Shown here: positions 1-9,187 of the stretch, one piece after another
How the letters are laid out: each line of letters starts with the position of its first letter
Numbering within the stretch: the first letter of the stretch is position 1
Position numbers and translations under genes: made by a program
Notes under the pieces: model-generated
Databases searched by the model: none
What the model saw: the letters and a program-made list of their open reading frames with translations, nothing else
Told to the model about the DNA's origin: nothing
Assembly (NCBI GenBank): GCA_032353305.1
Contig: JAUCNG010277739.1
Span: 1 to 13,298 of the forward strand
DNA length: 13,298 nt
DNA from: Cephalothrix spiralis
Lineage: Eukaryota; Nemertea; Palaeonemertea; Archinemertea; Cephalotrichidae
Direction of reading: 5' to 3'

Positions 1-229
1 AGTAGAACTAATATTTCATAAATGCTAAACGCAGCAACTTATAACATGTAAATGCTTTTTTGGTATAGGAAACACTACTGGATTATTTTGAACATCCATT
101 AAATTGGACATTCAAAATGCATGCAATCTAGAAGACTAAACGGGGAACAAACATATCAAACTGACCGCGAAACATAACAAGACAGCCTTAAATTTTAGAA
201 TCTTGGAAACATTTAATGTAAAAAGACCA
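1..229. other. AT-rich sequence beyond the putative poly(A) site
   Basis: No open frame, RNA gene or repeat is recognisable. It could be intergenic, or further 3' UTR if the signal at 251-256 is not used. Confidence 0.4.
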
Positions 230-638
230 ATTAATTATGAAAACATTCCATTTATTCTAAAATAGATATTTTCTTGGTCATGTTCACAGACATATAAAAC
301 AGAAGTGTATATATGTTTGTATTTTGACAAATAATCTCTCATTAAATACATTGTCATCAGTTTTAAAACATATAACGTATCAAAATATATAATATTTGTT
401 TTAAAGGTAACAGGCACACACTGATTTAATCCAGTTGAAATACAACCAATGGTTTAACACAAAATTCACAGTAATTTATATGGGTCTCAATCACTTACAA
501 AATAAATGGTAACTCCATTCTAAGATGGCAAGGTTAAGATCGGAGGGATTTCTTGGGGTGCAGGTGTATGGGAAATAACAAAGGTTCTCATCCCGCGGGA
601 ACACAAAAAGCACAACAACAAAAGGTAGAAACATATCA
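230..638 (-). other. Probable 3' UTR of the ITPRID-like gene
   Basis: AT-rich, stop-dense sequence follows the TAG at 639. A GTAAGT-like donor occurs inside it (minus strand, about 495-490), but nothing suggests it is used. The segment runs to a candidate poly(A) signal and carries no coding character; the short open frame inside it has no start context or composition to support it. Confidence 0.5.
251..256 (-). terminator. Candidate polyadenylation signal AATAAA
   Basis: A canonical AATAAA on the minus strand lies about 385 nt beyond the stop codon. It is followed within about 40 nt by a T-rich stretch (TTGGTCTTTTT) that could act as the downstream element. Weaker ATTAAA hexamers occur near 424-429 and 212-217. 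Confidence 0.45.
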
Positions 639-3600
639 CTACCTTTTGATAGATCCAGTTATAGCCTCTACTTCACAGTCATTACCAGATTTTGAATTAT
701 TATCCTCTAAAACGCCGTCATCAGGCGGGTCATAATCCTCATCAGTGGTTGGTTGTGAAGTTTTCCAAGTTCCCAGTTCTAAACGATTATAATTCATTGC
801 TAAACGTTCTGTTACAGACTTATACTGGTCTGAACTATCCTGCTTTTTTGGCATATCACGGCCAATTGGTTTTTGAGGTTCCGCATCGTATTCATCCTCC
901 TCATCTACAGTGCTAGTGATGATGGATCCCTCTTTACTACAAAACCCTATAGGAAAACGTGAATAAGTCAGTTTTTCAGTTATACTTTGTATTTTAGATC
1001 GTGTTTCGCTTGCAGATTCAATATTTTCTAATGATTCGTCACTATTGTCAGTACTTGCACTATACTGTGAGTCTATACTACCCAAGTCGGTGCTAAATCT
1101 AGGGAATGGGTTATGCTTGCCACTATGCGTTGGACTACTTACGGCCTCTGGTTGGTCCGGCCCCATTAAGGGCTGATTAGACTCATGTGCCTGGTCATTA
1201 TCCACGCTTTTATTTTGCCTCTGTTGTTCCAGCCATGCATGTAAACTACCATGACTGTCATTACTATCCACACTTAATTGAGTTTGTATCATATTTAACA
1301 TTTTTGGATCTATATCACCTCCTTCTATAGACCCAAAAGAACTTAATATTTGGTCCAAAGAACGATGAAGTTCATCATTCTTTTTGTAATCCAACATAAT
1401 ATCACGTAATACTTGTGCACGATTTGTGTCACTAACTGCAATATTTTGAAATAAATCCGTTACAATACGTGAACTTAATGCTCTATAATTGTCATCTAGG
1501 GATGTATTTCGATCTGCACCCACATTTAAAAATTGTGTTTTTGGGATATGCGGTTGAGAATCCCTTCTCACAGAAGTTACAGGTGGCGGAGAAAACCCTG
1601 ATGCACTATCGTTAATACTAGATGGTGACTGAGTAGACTTTTCATCTTCTTCATCAGGACTTTCGAATGCATTGTCATTTTTGTTTGCTTCTGCAAACTT
1701 TTTCTGAATTTGAGCAAAAATACTTGCCGTATCACTTTCCGGGTCCTGATCCGTGGATCCCTGAGATCGTACACAATTCTGTCTCAATAAACTAGATCTG
1801 CGCCGCGCTAATGCACTTGGCGGCGGGATAAAGTCATCAACATCATCCGAAGCCGAGCCTAATCGGTTAGAATCCATTCTTCGAAATCCCGTAGAAGTTG
1901 GTGTTTGACACTCACTACCACTTCCCGATTTCTGCGACATGTTGTCAGCACTGGGTGTGGCGTCACTGTACAGCTGCCCACCGTTAACAGTTGTGTTCGT
2001 ATTAGATCTATCGATCGCGACGCCAACAAGCGGTTCGTTCTGTAAACCTATTTCAGCTACATGATTTCGCCGGCAATATCGTCGCGTTTTCGCTGTGATA
2101 CGGCGGATAGTTTCATCAAGAAACGTTTTACTGCATCCTTTGTCGGTTAACTCCTCACTAACAGAACTATTTGTGACAACGCGTGCTTTCGAAGACTTAT
2201 AGACCAATTCAGTTTGACAAGAGGAATCAATTCGTTTCCATGGCGACTCCTCTGCGTTGCTAATTTCATTCTTAATATTTGCGGATGCAATATTCTTTTT
2301 ATAGAAACAAGTATCAGTCTGTGTATCTTTACAGACCACATTTAAATCAATACTACGACTGGTAATAATTGACTTATCTGACATCAGGTATTCAGTTTGA
2401 CTAGAGTTAGTCACAACTTCAATCGACTCGTGATCACATTGCACCCATTTATCCTCAACGGAAAACAACCCAAAACTTTCGTCTTCAATATCCTCGTAGT
2501 CGACCAAAAATGGGTAAATCGGCGACAAATTATCCCTTTCAATTTGGATCCCCATTTCAGTAAAATGTTTCGTTTTTTCTAAAATTAAATTACTTGGCAT
2601 ATCTAAATCATTTTCATCAGTTGATGATTCGTAGGCCGATTCGTCACAGCGCCAATTTTCAGCTACTGAAGCTGATGAATTAGGTAATCTGGCTAAATGC
2701 TCCTCCAGAAGATTAGAATGGTGAGAATCAGTTGAAATTATATCAAGTTCCGAACCAGTTCCCTTTGGTGAATCGAAACTTCGATCACTGCCTTGTTCAA
2801 CTTGCAGGTCACTGGTAGCGTTTTTCGGTTCAGTGCCGGATTCATCTACATTAATGGTGTCCTGCCTGGTGTCAAACTCATCTACATCAATAACCGTTAC
2901 AGGGGAAACGGGCATAGGGGACACAGAACTAGACGAGGAAGGGCTAGGAATACGAAGTGTGCCAACAATATTTAATGTGTGCATAGGTGAAACTGGTTTT
3001 ATGCTTGTTCTATCAATCATTATATCAGCTACTTCTAAACTACTAGAAGACTGCCCAACCAGTGGATTTCGTTCCACTACAATTGATGGAACAATAGGTA
3101 AATTTGGAAATTCAAAATGAAATTCCGCCTCAGAAGTACTGGTAGTGTCTGAAGCAGTAGTGGTAGTGTCTGTTTTCTTATTTTGTTTCGGGGTCTTTGG
3201 GGAATTCAAATTATGAGTTGGAGATCTAGGAGATTTCTGAATAGGGTCCTGCCAGGACTGCAGTCTTTTGTCAAAATAATTATTTTCTAATTGATTGTCA
3301 CTATCAAAACTAGAGGTTAAATCAGACCTCGTACCAGAAGAGTCCTCATTTTTTGAAGGCACTACGTTTGAATAGTTTGAACTAGTATCTGTTAATCTTG
3401 ACTCCTCCTCTTCCTTCAATGTATCCAAAAAAGCCGGAAGTGAAACTTGTCTATTTCCGGCAAACTGCTGTCTCCGGAGTCGCTTTTTTTCTGCAGCGTT
3501 TCCAACGTGCAGAATCGATGCCTGTTTCTCTAATATTGATTTCAATTGGTCAATACTGTCCTGTTTCTCCACTTTTGGTTCAGACTCCTCTCGTAGCAGG

Positions 3601-4665
3601 GGATTATCATGATAGGAGAGAATGGTTGCCGACTTCTGAAAGCGCCCGCGCCTTTTGGCACTTGAACTAGGCCTACTATGAACATCAATAGCATGCAAAA
3701 AATCTGTCATATGTTTCTTTTTAGAGTGTCGGGCATTTGTTTCTAATTGATTACGAAGAATCATCAATTGCAATTTATGCTGTGCGTCCATCTTTTCGAT
3801 CAAATTAGAAATCTCCTGTTGATGTACTCTTTCACTTTGTTCCTGCTTAATTTGTTTCACTTTATCAACCCAGTTACGTGCGAAACGTTCAGGTAAGAAG
3901 TTTCTACCTTGGCTAAATCCCAAGTTATTTAACACATCCTCAGCGGGGGTGTCTAGCAAGGATATTGGTGAGGATGCGGACGATATAGAACTTTCAGTCG
4001 TGCTTTCAAAACTCTGTCCACGACTAAATAAATGATGACGATTCATATCGTTAGAAACACTTTGAGAATGATTATAATCTAAAAGTTTCATCAAAAGAGT
4101 TTGTTGTTTAATATTCCCTTTGATTTCACTGTTCCGAAGCGAGTGTTTCTGTTTCCTAGCAGACTGAATGTCCTTAGCTTTAAATTTAGCATGCCGCTGT
4201 TCAGTGCTTGTAGATTCAAAACTAGCTAAACTACTAGAGTCTGTATATCCAACACTATAGTCTAAACTAGCATTATCCTCTAAACTTAGACTGTCACGTG
4301 ATCTTATGCTACTAGACTTAGACGCACTCACAGAATGATTATTCGAAAATGAACTCAAAGAAGGACTATTCGAAAATGAGGATGAGGTTGAAAGATCTGA
4401 AGTAGACTTCCTTTTGGCCAAATATCGTCTCCGGGACCTAGGGACTGCTGGATCTTCATTGAACCATATATCCGAGTTCAAGAGTTTATCAATAGGAAAA
4501 TTAGCATCCCTGAATGAATGATCTGATCCATGAGTAAAGGAAAGTCCATCACGACTTGAATTTGAAAAGTTCAAGCTTTCTACCTCTTCAAACGTAGAAT
4601 TGGACTGTGTGCTTGTGCTCTGGCGTCCATTGGCATTGAGGAAGGACCTTTGCTTACGACGGTAC
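639..4665 (-). CDS. Large terminal coding exon of an ITPR-interacting-domain (ITPRID/TESPA1/KRAP-like) protein
   Basis: The family binds IP3 receptors; KRAP/ITPRID2 links them to actin and TESPA1 acts in lymphocyte Ca2+ signalling. The exon begins after a strong acceptor (tract then CAG at 4666) with one base completing a split codon, and stays open for 1341 codons to TAG at 641-639. Numbering from the 7727 ATG gives a 1379-aa protein. Visible in order: YRRK at 39-42 and PIDK...W near 95-105, like the vertebrate RRR/K-A-W and PINK..W stretch; a Ser-rich tract about 122-190; the signature SSIS...AEDVLNNLGFSQG (263-291) followed by LPERF (295-299); charged helices about 301-343 and 403-438; an SP/TP cluster at 516-529; six Q-x-[DE] motifs (742-915); and a degenerate C-terminal repeat. 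The TTG at 4574 is an internal Leu codon. The first in-frame ATG inside the exon lies about 206 codons in, so translation must start in an upstream exon. The C-terminal half is not recognisable as the vertebrate coiled coil. Family assignment rests on motif resemblance by eye. Confidence 0.8.
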
Positions 4666-4695
4666 CTGAAAAAAAGAAGAAGAAAAAATAAATAT
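4666..4695 (-). promoter_or_regulatory. Splice acceptor of the large exon
   Basis: Read on the minus strand, an almost uninterrupted pyrimidine tract (TTTTTTCTTCTTCTTTTTTT) ends in CAG at 4668-4666, and the exon starts with G at 4665. No other AG lies between the tract and this site, so the exon boundary and its phase (one base, then TAC) are well defined. This fixes which upstream donors can be used. Confidence 0.85.
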
Positions 4696-5034
4696 ACACA
4701 ATAAACAAAGAAATGGCAAACGAAGATGAAACTATTTCAAATTTTATCAAAATACATTTTTATGGATGAAAATGAAAATGGAAATAAATATAATTTCATG
4801 CAATTTTGGTCGTTAATTTTAATCATATATCACATTGAGAAAGACAATACAGTAGAAACTTTTGTGAGAATCTCATTATTTTGTTACTGAGTCAGTTTAG
4901 CAACTTGTAGAGTTGTAGCCTTTGAAACTGAACAAACTGAATAGGTATTGTAACTGAAATCAAGGATCCAATATCAAATAGAGATACTAAATGCTGAACG
5001 TAACCAGATTCCATTAATTCAGTTACCATTAATT

Positions 5035-5056
5035 GGGGGGGGGGAACAAAACCCCC
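5035..5056. repeat. G10 run with complementary C5 tract
   Basis: Ten consecutive G are followed by AACAAAA and CCCCC, able to form a short GC hairpin. It stands out in AT-rich intron and is likely length-variable or error-prone in assembly. No function is evident. Confidence 0.6.
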
Positions 5057-5447
5057 GCAAACATCTAGATGTCTCATATCCAAGAAAATAAATTTTAAAA
5101 CCTAAATTCTATGGTAGGTCCTACCTAAAACTGTGAAAGATCCTAGTACGTTGCAGACTGCCGTATCCTAAGGCAGAATCCGAGATTTATCATCAACATT
5201 TATTACTACATCCTTCCTATACAGTAATTCAGTGCCTCAGAAAGAACCATAACAATTATATAAGCAATAAAAGCTTACCACTTAAGCAAGACTAGCCATC
5301 GTTTAAGTCCAAAATCCGATTATTTCGACAAAAGAGTGGGTTATTAAAAAATGACTAATATACCAATAGCTGAGATCCAATATATTGATTAAAAAGCGTG
5401 ACTTAGTCAAATATAGCTCTCTTGACTAACTTTAGATCTATAAACAA

Positions 5448-5474
5448 AAATATCATCACGCCTTGATGATATTT
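5448..5474. repeat. Perfect 11-bp stem-loop with a competing alternative stem
   Basis: AAATATCATCA (5448-5458) pairs perfectly with TGATGATATTT (5464-5474) across the loop CGCCT. The loop region can instead pair with downstream sequence: CGCCTTGATG at 5459-5468 and CATGAAGGCG at about 5478-5487, with one mismatch. It lies in the intron shared by all first exons. Confidence 0.6.
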
Positions 5475-5918
5475 CTCATGAAGGCGAAAAAGCAGATATT
5501 AAAATTGATTATGGGAATTAAGCTGGCAAAACTACGAGTTATCAAGATTTATTACCAAGCATTCAAGCTATCCATCTTTATTAAAAATTAAGATGCAAAC
5601 AGTGAGTTATGTGACAAGTTCAGTTACATAACGAGTTACACTTAAAAATGCATATAGGTCTTATGCCCAAGTTGCATAAAAATATGGGCGTTAATTTTTT
5701 CTATTTAATTCAACAGCTTAGCAAAAATTGAATAGAGGCATCACAAGAAAGTATAAAATAAAAAAATATTGGGAAATCAAATATATAGCTAATCTGATTT
5801 ACTGGAAACACCCTTTGCATTTTCAATATGGTATTACTAATTATCAGAGGACTCATTACAAGCTCTCTGTAAATTAAGTCCTCTGTAAATTATTAAGTAC
5901 ATATAGAGAGTATATAAG

Positions 5919-6172
5919 TACGGAAATTTTAATTAATATTTAATAGGCCTACCATCTCACCAAACTAATAAGCATAAAGGTTTAGTAAGGTCTCTTTTAG
6001 AAAGACATATATTTGATCACGTGGCTTTTTATCATGAGAAGCCTCGAAAGAATTAGAAGATGTAATATGAAGTCATACTCCCTTGCCTGCATCAAGTTGT
6101 TAACCTTGTCCATCGTTAAAAATGGGGACCAAAGATAAATTTGTATCTCAACAAAAGGGGGCAGGATGGTAA
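5919..6172 (+). repeat. Dispersed ~250-bp repeat, copy 1
   Basis: This stretch matches 7985-8231 in the same orientation, at roughly 85-90% identity by eye with a few small indels, from 'tacggaaattttaatt' to 'gcaggatggtaa'. No terminal inverted repeats, target-site duplication or coding capacity were seen, and the family is not recognised. Both copies keep a CACGTG E-box (6018-6023 here). It lies in the intron downstream of first exon C. Confidence 0.85.
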
Positions 6173-7614
6173 AAAAGAAAAAGTATTATAGTCATTTCTC
6201 AAAACGTACAAAAAGAGTACCAGACCAACATGGATTATCACGTATATGACTTCTTATTAATACAATCCATCTAATTCATGTAATTGTAGTCTTCCTATCC
6301 TATACGTGTACTAGAAAATTATCGAACGACCACACGACAACTGAACTGAACTGGAGTTGAATTCCTAAGTAATAGCCTTACCTTGCATTATTTCAAAAAT
6401 CCACTACGACTATTTTAATTTCCATAATTTCAAGTTCCATAACTAGGCAATAGAAAACGTGTCATGCTATACGGTATATTAATACATGTTATTTTCTACT
6501 ACTGCTGCGGGCTACTCCAATGGATGACGATAAGCTTCAACACAGTAAATCAATTTTGCATGAAGCCGGTTTAAATGTTTCCCTTACATTTCGAATATTA
6601 AAGTAAGATAATGTTGGACAAATTGATCGGATAGGATCAAATGAAAACGGGTACAACACGAGGATGATGTTGGTTTAAATTATTTACATTAGATTTAACC
6701 CGATTAGCAATCGGTAACCAAGAACATGGGAGGAACAAGACGAATAACGACATCTATGACCATGGATGAAGCTACTGTAACAGTAGGATATCATATCGTT
6801 CCAGTGACCAGGTATGGCCATCATGGCCAGAATTATTGATATCATTCAATTCATTCTGTTTGAACTAAAATGGAATACCTGTTGTTAATTGAAATTGACG
6901 ATTGCTAGTAACTTGTTATGATCTGAACGTATGGCACGAGGCCTCGGTCAGCTATATTGCACGATGACCAACATATATCAGCGAAAGAGATGTATACTCA
7001 TGAATGGGTTGGAAAATGATATACGAAATGTGCACGAGTTTTGCTATATCGGACGAGTGTCTTTGATACAGCAAGACGAGTGCGTATTTCATATTCGATA
7101 TTTACCAACACATTCTGTCACAAAAATATCTTTGATACATTCTTACTCTGTCTTCTTACTGATAGAATTATCAGCGACGATTGGTGGCCGATAACTGCGA
7201 GGCCCGACTGAAGAAAGCTTTATCCCACAATAAGACTGAAATAATAGTTCTTGACGGTTACTTTATGTACCACAAAGTAACCCAAATGACCTAAAAAGTA
7301 AAGTTTCAGTCCCATAGTGATGATGTAAGATATAGGAATACCAACAATTTTCTAATGTAGAAATATAAAAAAGTTATGAGGTTTCATTAAAATCAGTTAA
7401 CCAGCATGCATTGACCAGAAAATAAATATTTTGGGAAAAAACAATTTCAACTGTCAAAAACAGAAACTGGTAGTGAAACAACAGAGTTAAACCAATTACA
7501 AAATGACATTCCATTTCAATAAAAACGTATAGCGAAGAACTCAATAATACCATGAATGGCAGTCGATCAGAATAAATGTACAATGAATCATTCATCATCA
7601 ATTAAGCTACTTAC
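6173..7614. other. Intron sequence between repeat copy 1 and exon C
   Basis: No supported exon. Noted items: an AAG|GTAAGG donor-like site on the minus strand at about 6382 whose upstream sequence gives no phase-compatible start; a plus-strand ORF with a donor (6520-6602); a 15-base palindrome TGGCCATCATGGCCA (6815-6829); and an 8-bp perfect stem GTTACTTT/AAAGTAAC (7257-7281). An 87-codon plus-strand open frame at 6931-7194 has no recognisable features. Confidence 0.45.
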
Positions 7615-7727
7615 TCAATCCACTTGTCATCTCCGTGGTCATCATCAGTATCTGATGATGACCATATGGGTTCAACAAAGTTAAGAATGCATTTGTTACT
7701 AGTTTCATCATTCAAAAAAAGTTCCAT
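7615..7727 (-). CDS. Alternative first coding exon 'C' (acidic N-terminus)
   Basis: The exon opens with an ATG in strong Kozak context (A at -3, G at +4) and reads 37 codons plus two bases (GA) to a perfect GTAAGT donor at 7614. The two bases join the G at 4665 to give GAG, so the protein runs ...DDKWIE then YRRKQRS. This resembles the vertebrate family, where acidic residues and a Trp precede the RRR/K motif. The peptide is acidic (SSSDTDDDHGDD). A second in-frame ATG at 7742 would add MCFNK; an in-frame TAA at 7754-7752 closes the frame above it. The intron to the large exon would be 2949 nt. An internal-exon reading with an acceptor just before the ATG (...TTTTAACAAG) cannot be excluded. 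Confidence 0.7.
7637..7663. repeat. Perfect 12-bp hairpin inside exon C
   Basis: GGTCATCATCAG (7637-7648) and CTGATGATGACC (7652-7663) are exact reverse complements around a 3-base loop. The hairpin lies in the codons for the Ser/Asp run and ends about 22 bases before the splice donor. It would form in the transcript near the 5' end. Confidence 0.8.
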
Positions 7728-7742
7728 CTTGTTAAAACACAT

Positions 7743-7984
7743 TATCCTTCTTTAAACATAGGTAAGATTTTCCGTAACGTAGGTGTTAAGATAAACAGGA
7801 GAAGATGATTAGGCTATATACGATTTCAGCACAAGTCTAGAATTGTCACCATTAACATAAATCAAAAAATAAATCCACTGGGAACAAAATGTTAGAGCAG
7901 TTGGTAGCATATTTTCTTGTTTTATGGTGTGCATAAAAGTCCTATTAGGAGTCCTCTGTTAATAGAGACTATAGTCACTATTTA
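7743..7984 (-). promoter_or_regulatory. Possible promoter / 5' UTR region of exon C
   Basis: This is sequence immediately upstream (minus strand) of the exon C start codons. A TATATA at 7815-7820 is the only core-promoter-like element noticed, about 75-90 bases above the ATGs. The evidence is weak: TATA-like strings are common in AT-rich DNA. Confidence 0.2.
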
Positions 7985-8231
7985 TACGGAAATTTTAATT
8001 AATATTTAATCGGCCTACCATCTAACCAACCTCCTAAGTATAAAGGTTTAATAAGGTCTCTTTTAGAATGACATTTATTTGATCACGTGTCTTATATCAT
8101 GAGAAGCCTCGTAAGAAGCAGAAGACGTAATGTGAAGTCATATCCCCTTGCCTGCATCATATTAACCAAGTGCATCGTTAAAAATGGGGACCAAAGATTT
8201 TGTATCTCAACAAAAGAGGGCAGGATGGTAA
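7985..8231 (+). repeat. Dispersed ~250-bp repeat, copy 2, just upstream of exon C
   Basis: Second copy of the 5919-6172 repeat, same orientation, edges 'tacggaaatttt' and 'gcaggatggtaa'. The CACGTG is at 8084-8089. It begins about 245 bases upstream, in the minus-strand sense, of the exon C start codons, so it occupies the place expected for that exon's promoter. With copy 1 it brackets exon C. Confidence 0.85.
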
Positions 8232-9141
8232 TCTTTTTTTAATGTGAGCTTTTTAAAATTTTATGGCAAAGTGATAAGCCATAAACATGCTAAGTGCTAA
8301 GTTATAGCCCGGCTATGATCGAAGTGCCTTAGTAATAAATGAAGGGCTGTATTTGCTGAAACCCTCCTACTACATACGGCGCGTCTCCAGTCAAATATTA
8401 ACGAAAACAGTTGGATCGCGCCTCGTAACTCTTAATTCATCAAGGTAGGATCGAAGCTACATAAAGGAGTCAAACAACCTAAACGTACAAACATTGAACT
8501 CCATACATTTTTGATGGAAACACAGTTCTAATTGCAATAAATACGCCGTTTTCATAACATTTTGTTGATAACCTGCATTAACAGAAAATAATACCTGTAG
8601 TTAACTAGGGGTATGTCATGCAAAATATTTGCAATAGGAAACCTGAAATTTGTCAAAATCAACAGGTTTTGCAATGATAAGATTTTTTAACCGGATAATA
8701 TTTGGGTTTGCGTCTAAGCGACATCAAATTATTTATGGCCGGGTTCCTTTCATCTGGTTGCACCACAAAATCAAAATTACCCAAAGTTGAATCAAAATTT
8801 GAAACATAATCAACTACTAGAATAAAGAAGCGTCCTCAAGAGAAGTGATAACTTGGAGAAAAAACTAATCATAGAATCTGGGAGCAGAAACCATATTCTA
8901 TTAGCACCTAGTTAGATAAGTTATTTATTTACTTCCTCAACTATAAGATAAGAAATGCATTGATCAACTATTGTCACCATAGCAACAGTAAGGGAGGAGT
9001 CAATGGAGACCGCCATAGGCCTAATATAGAAATAATACATCAGTGATATCATCATCATTTTCATGACTACAAGAAATATTAGCCGCGGAGACAGATTTTG
9101 GCCAGGAAATAAATTTTGAATAACACAATTTGGTAGATCCA
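8232..9141. other. Intron sequence without recognised features
   Basis: AT-rich and stop-dense. The open frame on the minus strand at 8921-9190 overlaps the hairpin at 9142-9187 and has no motif support. No exon, RNA gene or clear repeat was seen. Confidence 0.45.
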
Positions 9142-9187
9142 AAATCAATCCGTCATTGGTAGATCCTACCAATGACGGGATTGATTT
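9142..9187. repeat. Near-perfect inverted repeat (21/22-bp arms, 3-base loop)
   Basis: The arms 9142-9162 and 9166-9187 are reverse complements with a single one-base bulge around the loop ATC. The left arm's inner end also duplicates the preceding flank: TTGGTAGATCC occurs at 9130-9140 and again at 9157-9167. The short loop and high identity suggest a recent event. Confidence 0.85.

Larger units (their letters stand above)
4696..5918. other. Intron sequence, proximal part
   Basis: AT-rich, stop-dense sequence without coding exons. It contains a run of ten G followed by five C (5035-5056), a stem-loop at 5448-5474, and a short tandem of 'ctctgtaaatta' units at about 5863-5895. A minus-strand ATG near 5300 opens only five codons before TAA, so it is not a further first exon. 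Confidence 0.5.

Noticed and set aside
2833-3120. Plus-strand open frames opposite the large exon (also 2397-2582, 3398-3670, 692-916)
   Set aside because: They are antisense shadows of a long coding exon and have no signals of their own.
4572-4574. Start of translation at 4574 of the long frame
   Set aside because: The codon there is TTG (Leu). The frame stays open upstream for 30 more codons to the splice acceptor at 4666, so it is internal.
5276-5305. Another first exon ending at GTAAGC near 5275
   Set aside because: The only nearby ATG, with good context, reads five codons (MASLA) and then TAA before the donor.
6381-6445. Strong AAG|GTAAGG donor on the minus strand near 6382 as a further first exon
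   Set aside because: The candidate ATG frames hit stops, or leave one base and not two. It could only be a non-coding exon.
9142-9187. Hairpin as a microRNA precursor
   Set aside because: The stem is about 21 bp with a 3-base loop, shorter than a usual animal pre-miRNA, and there is no flanking lower stem.
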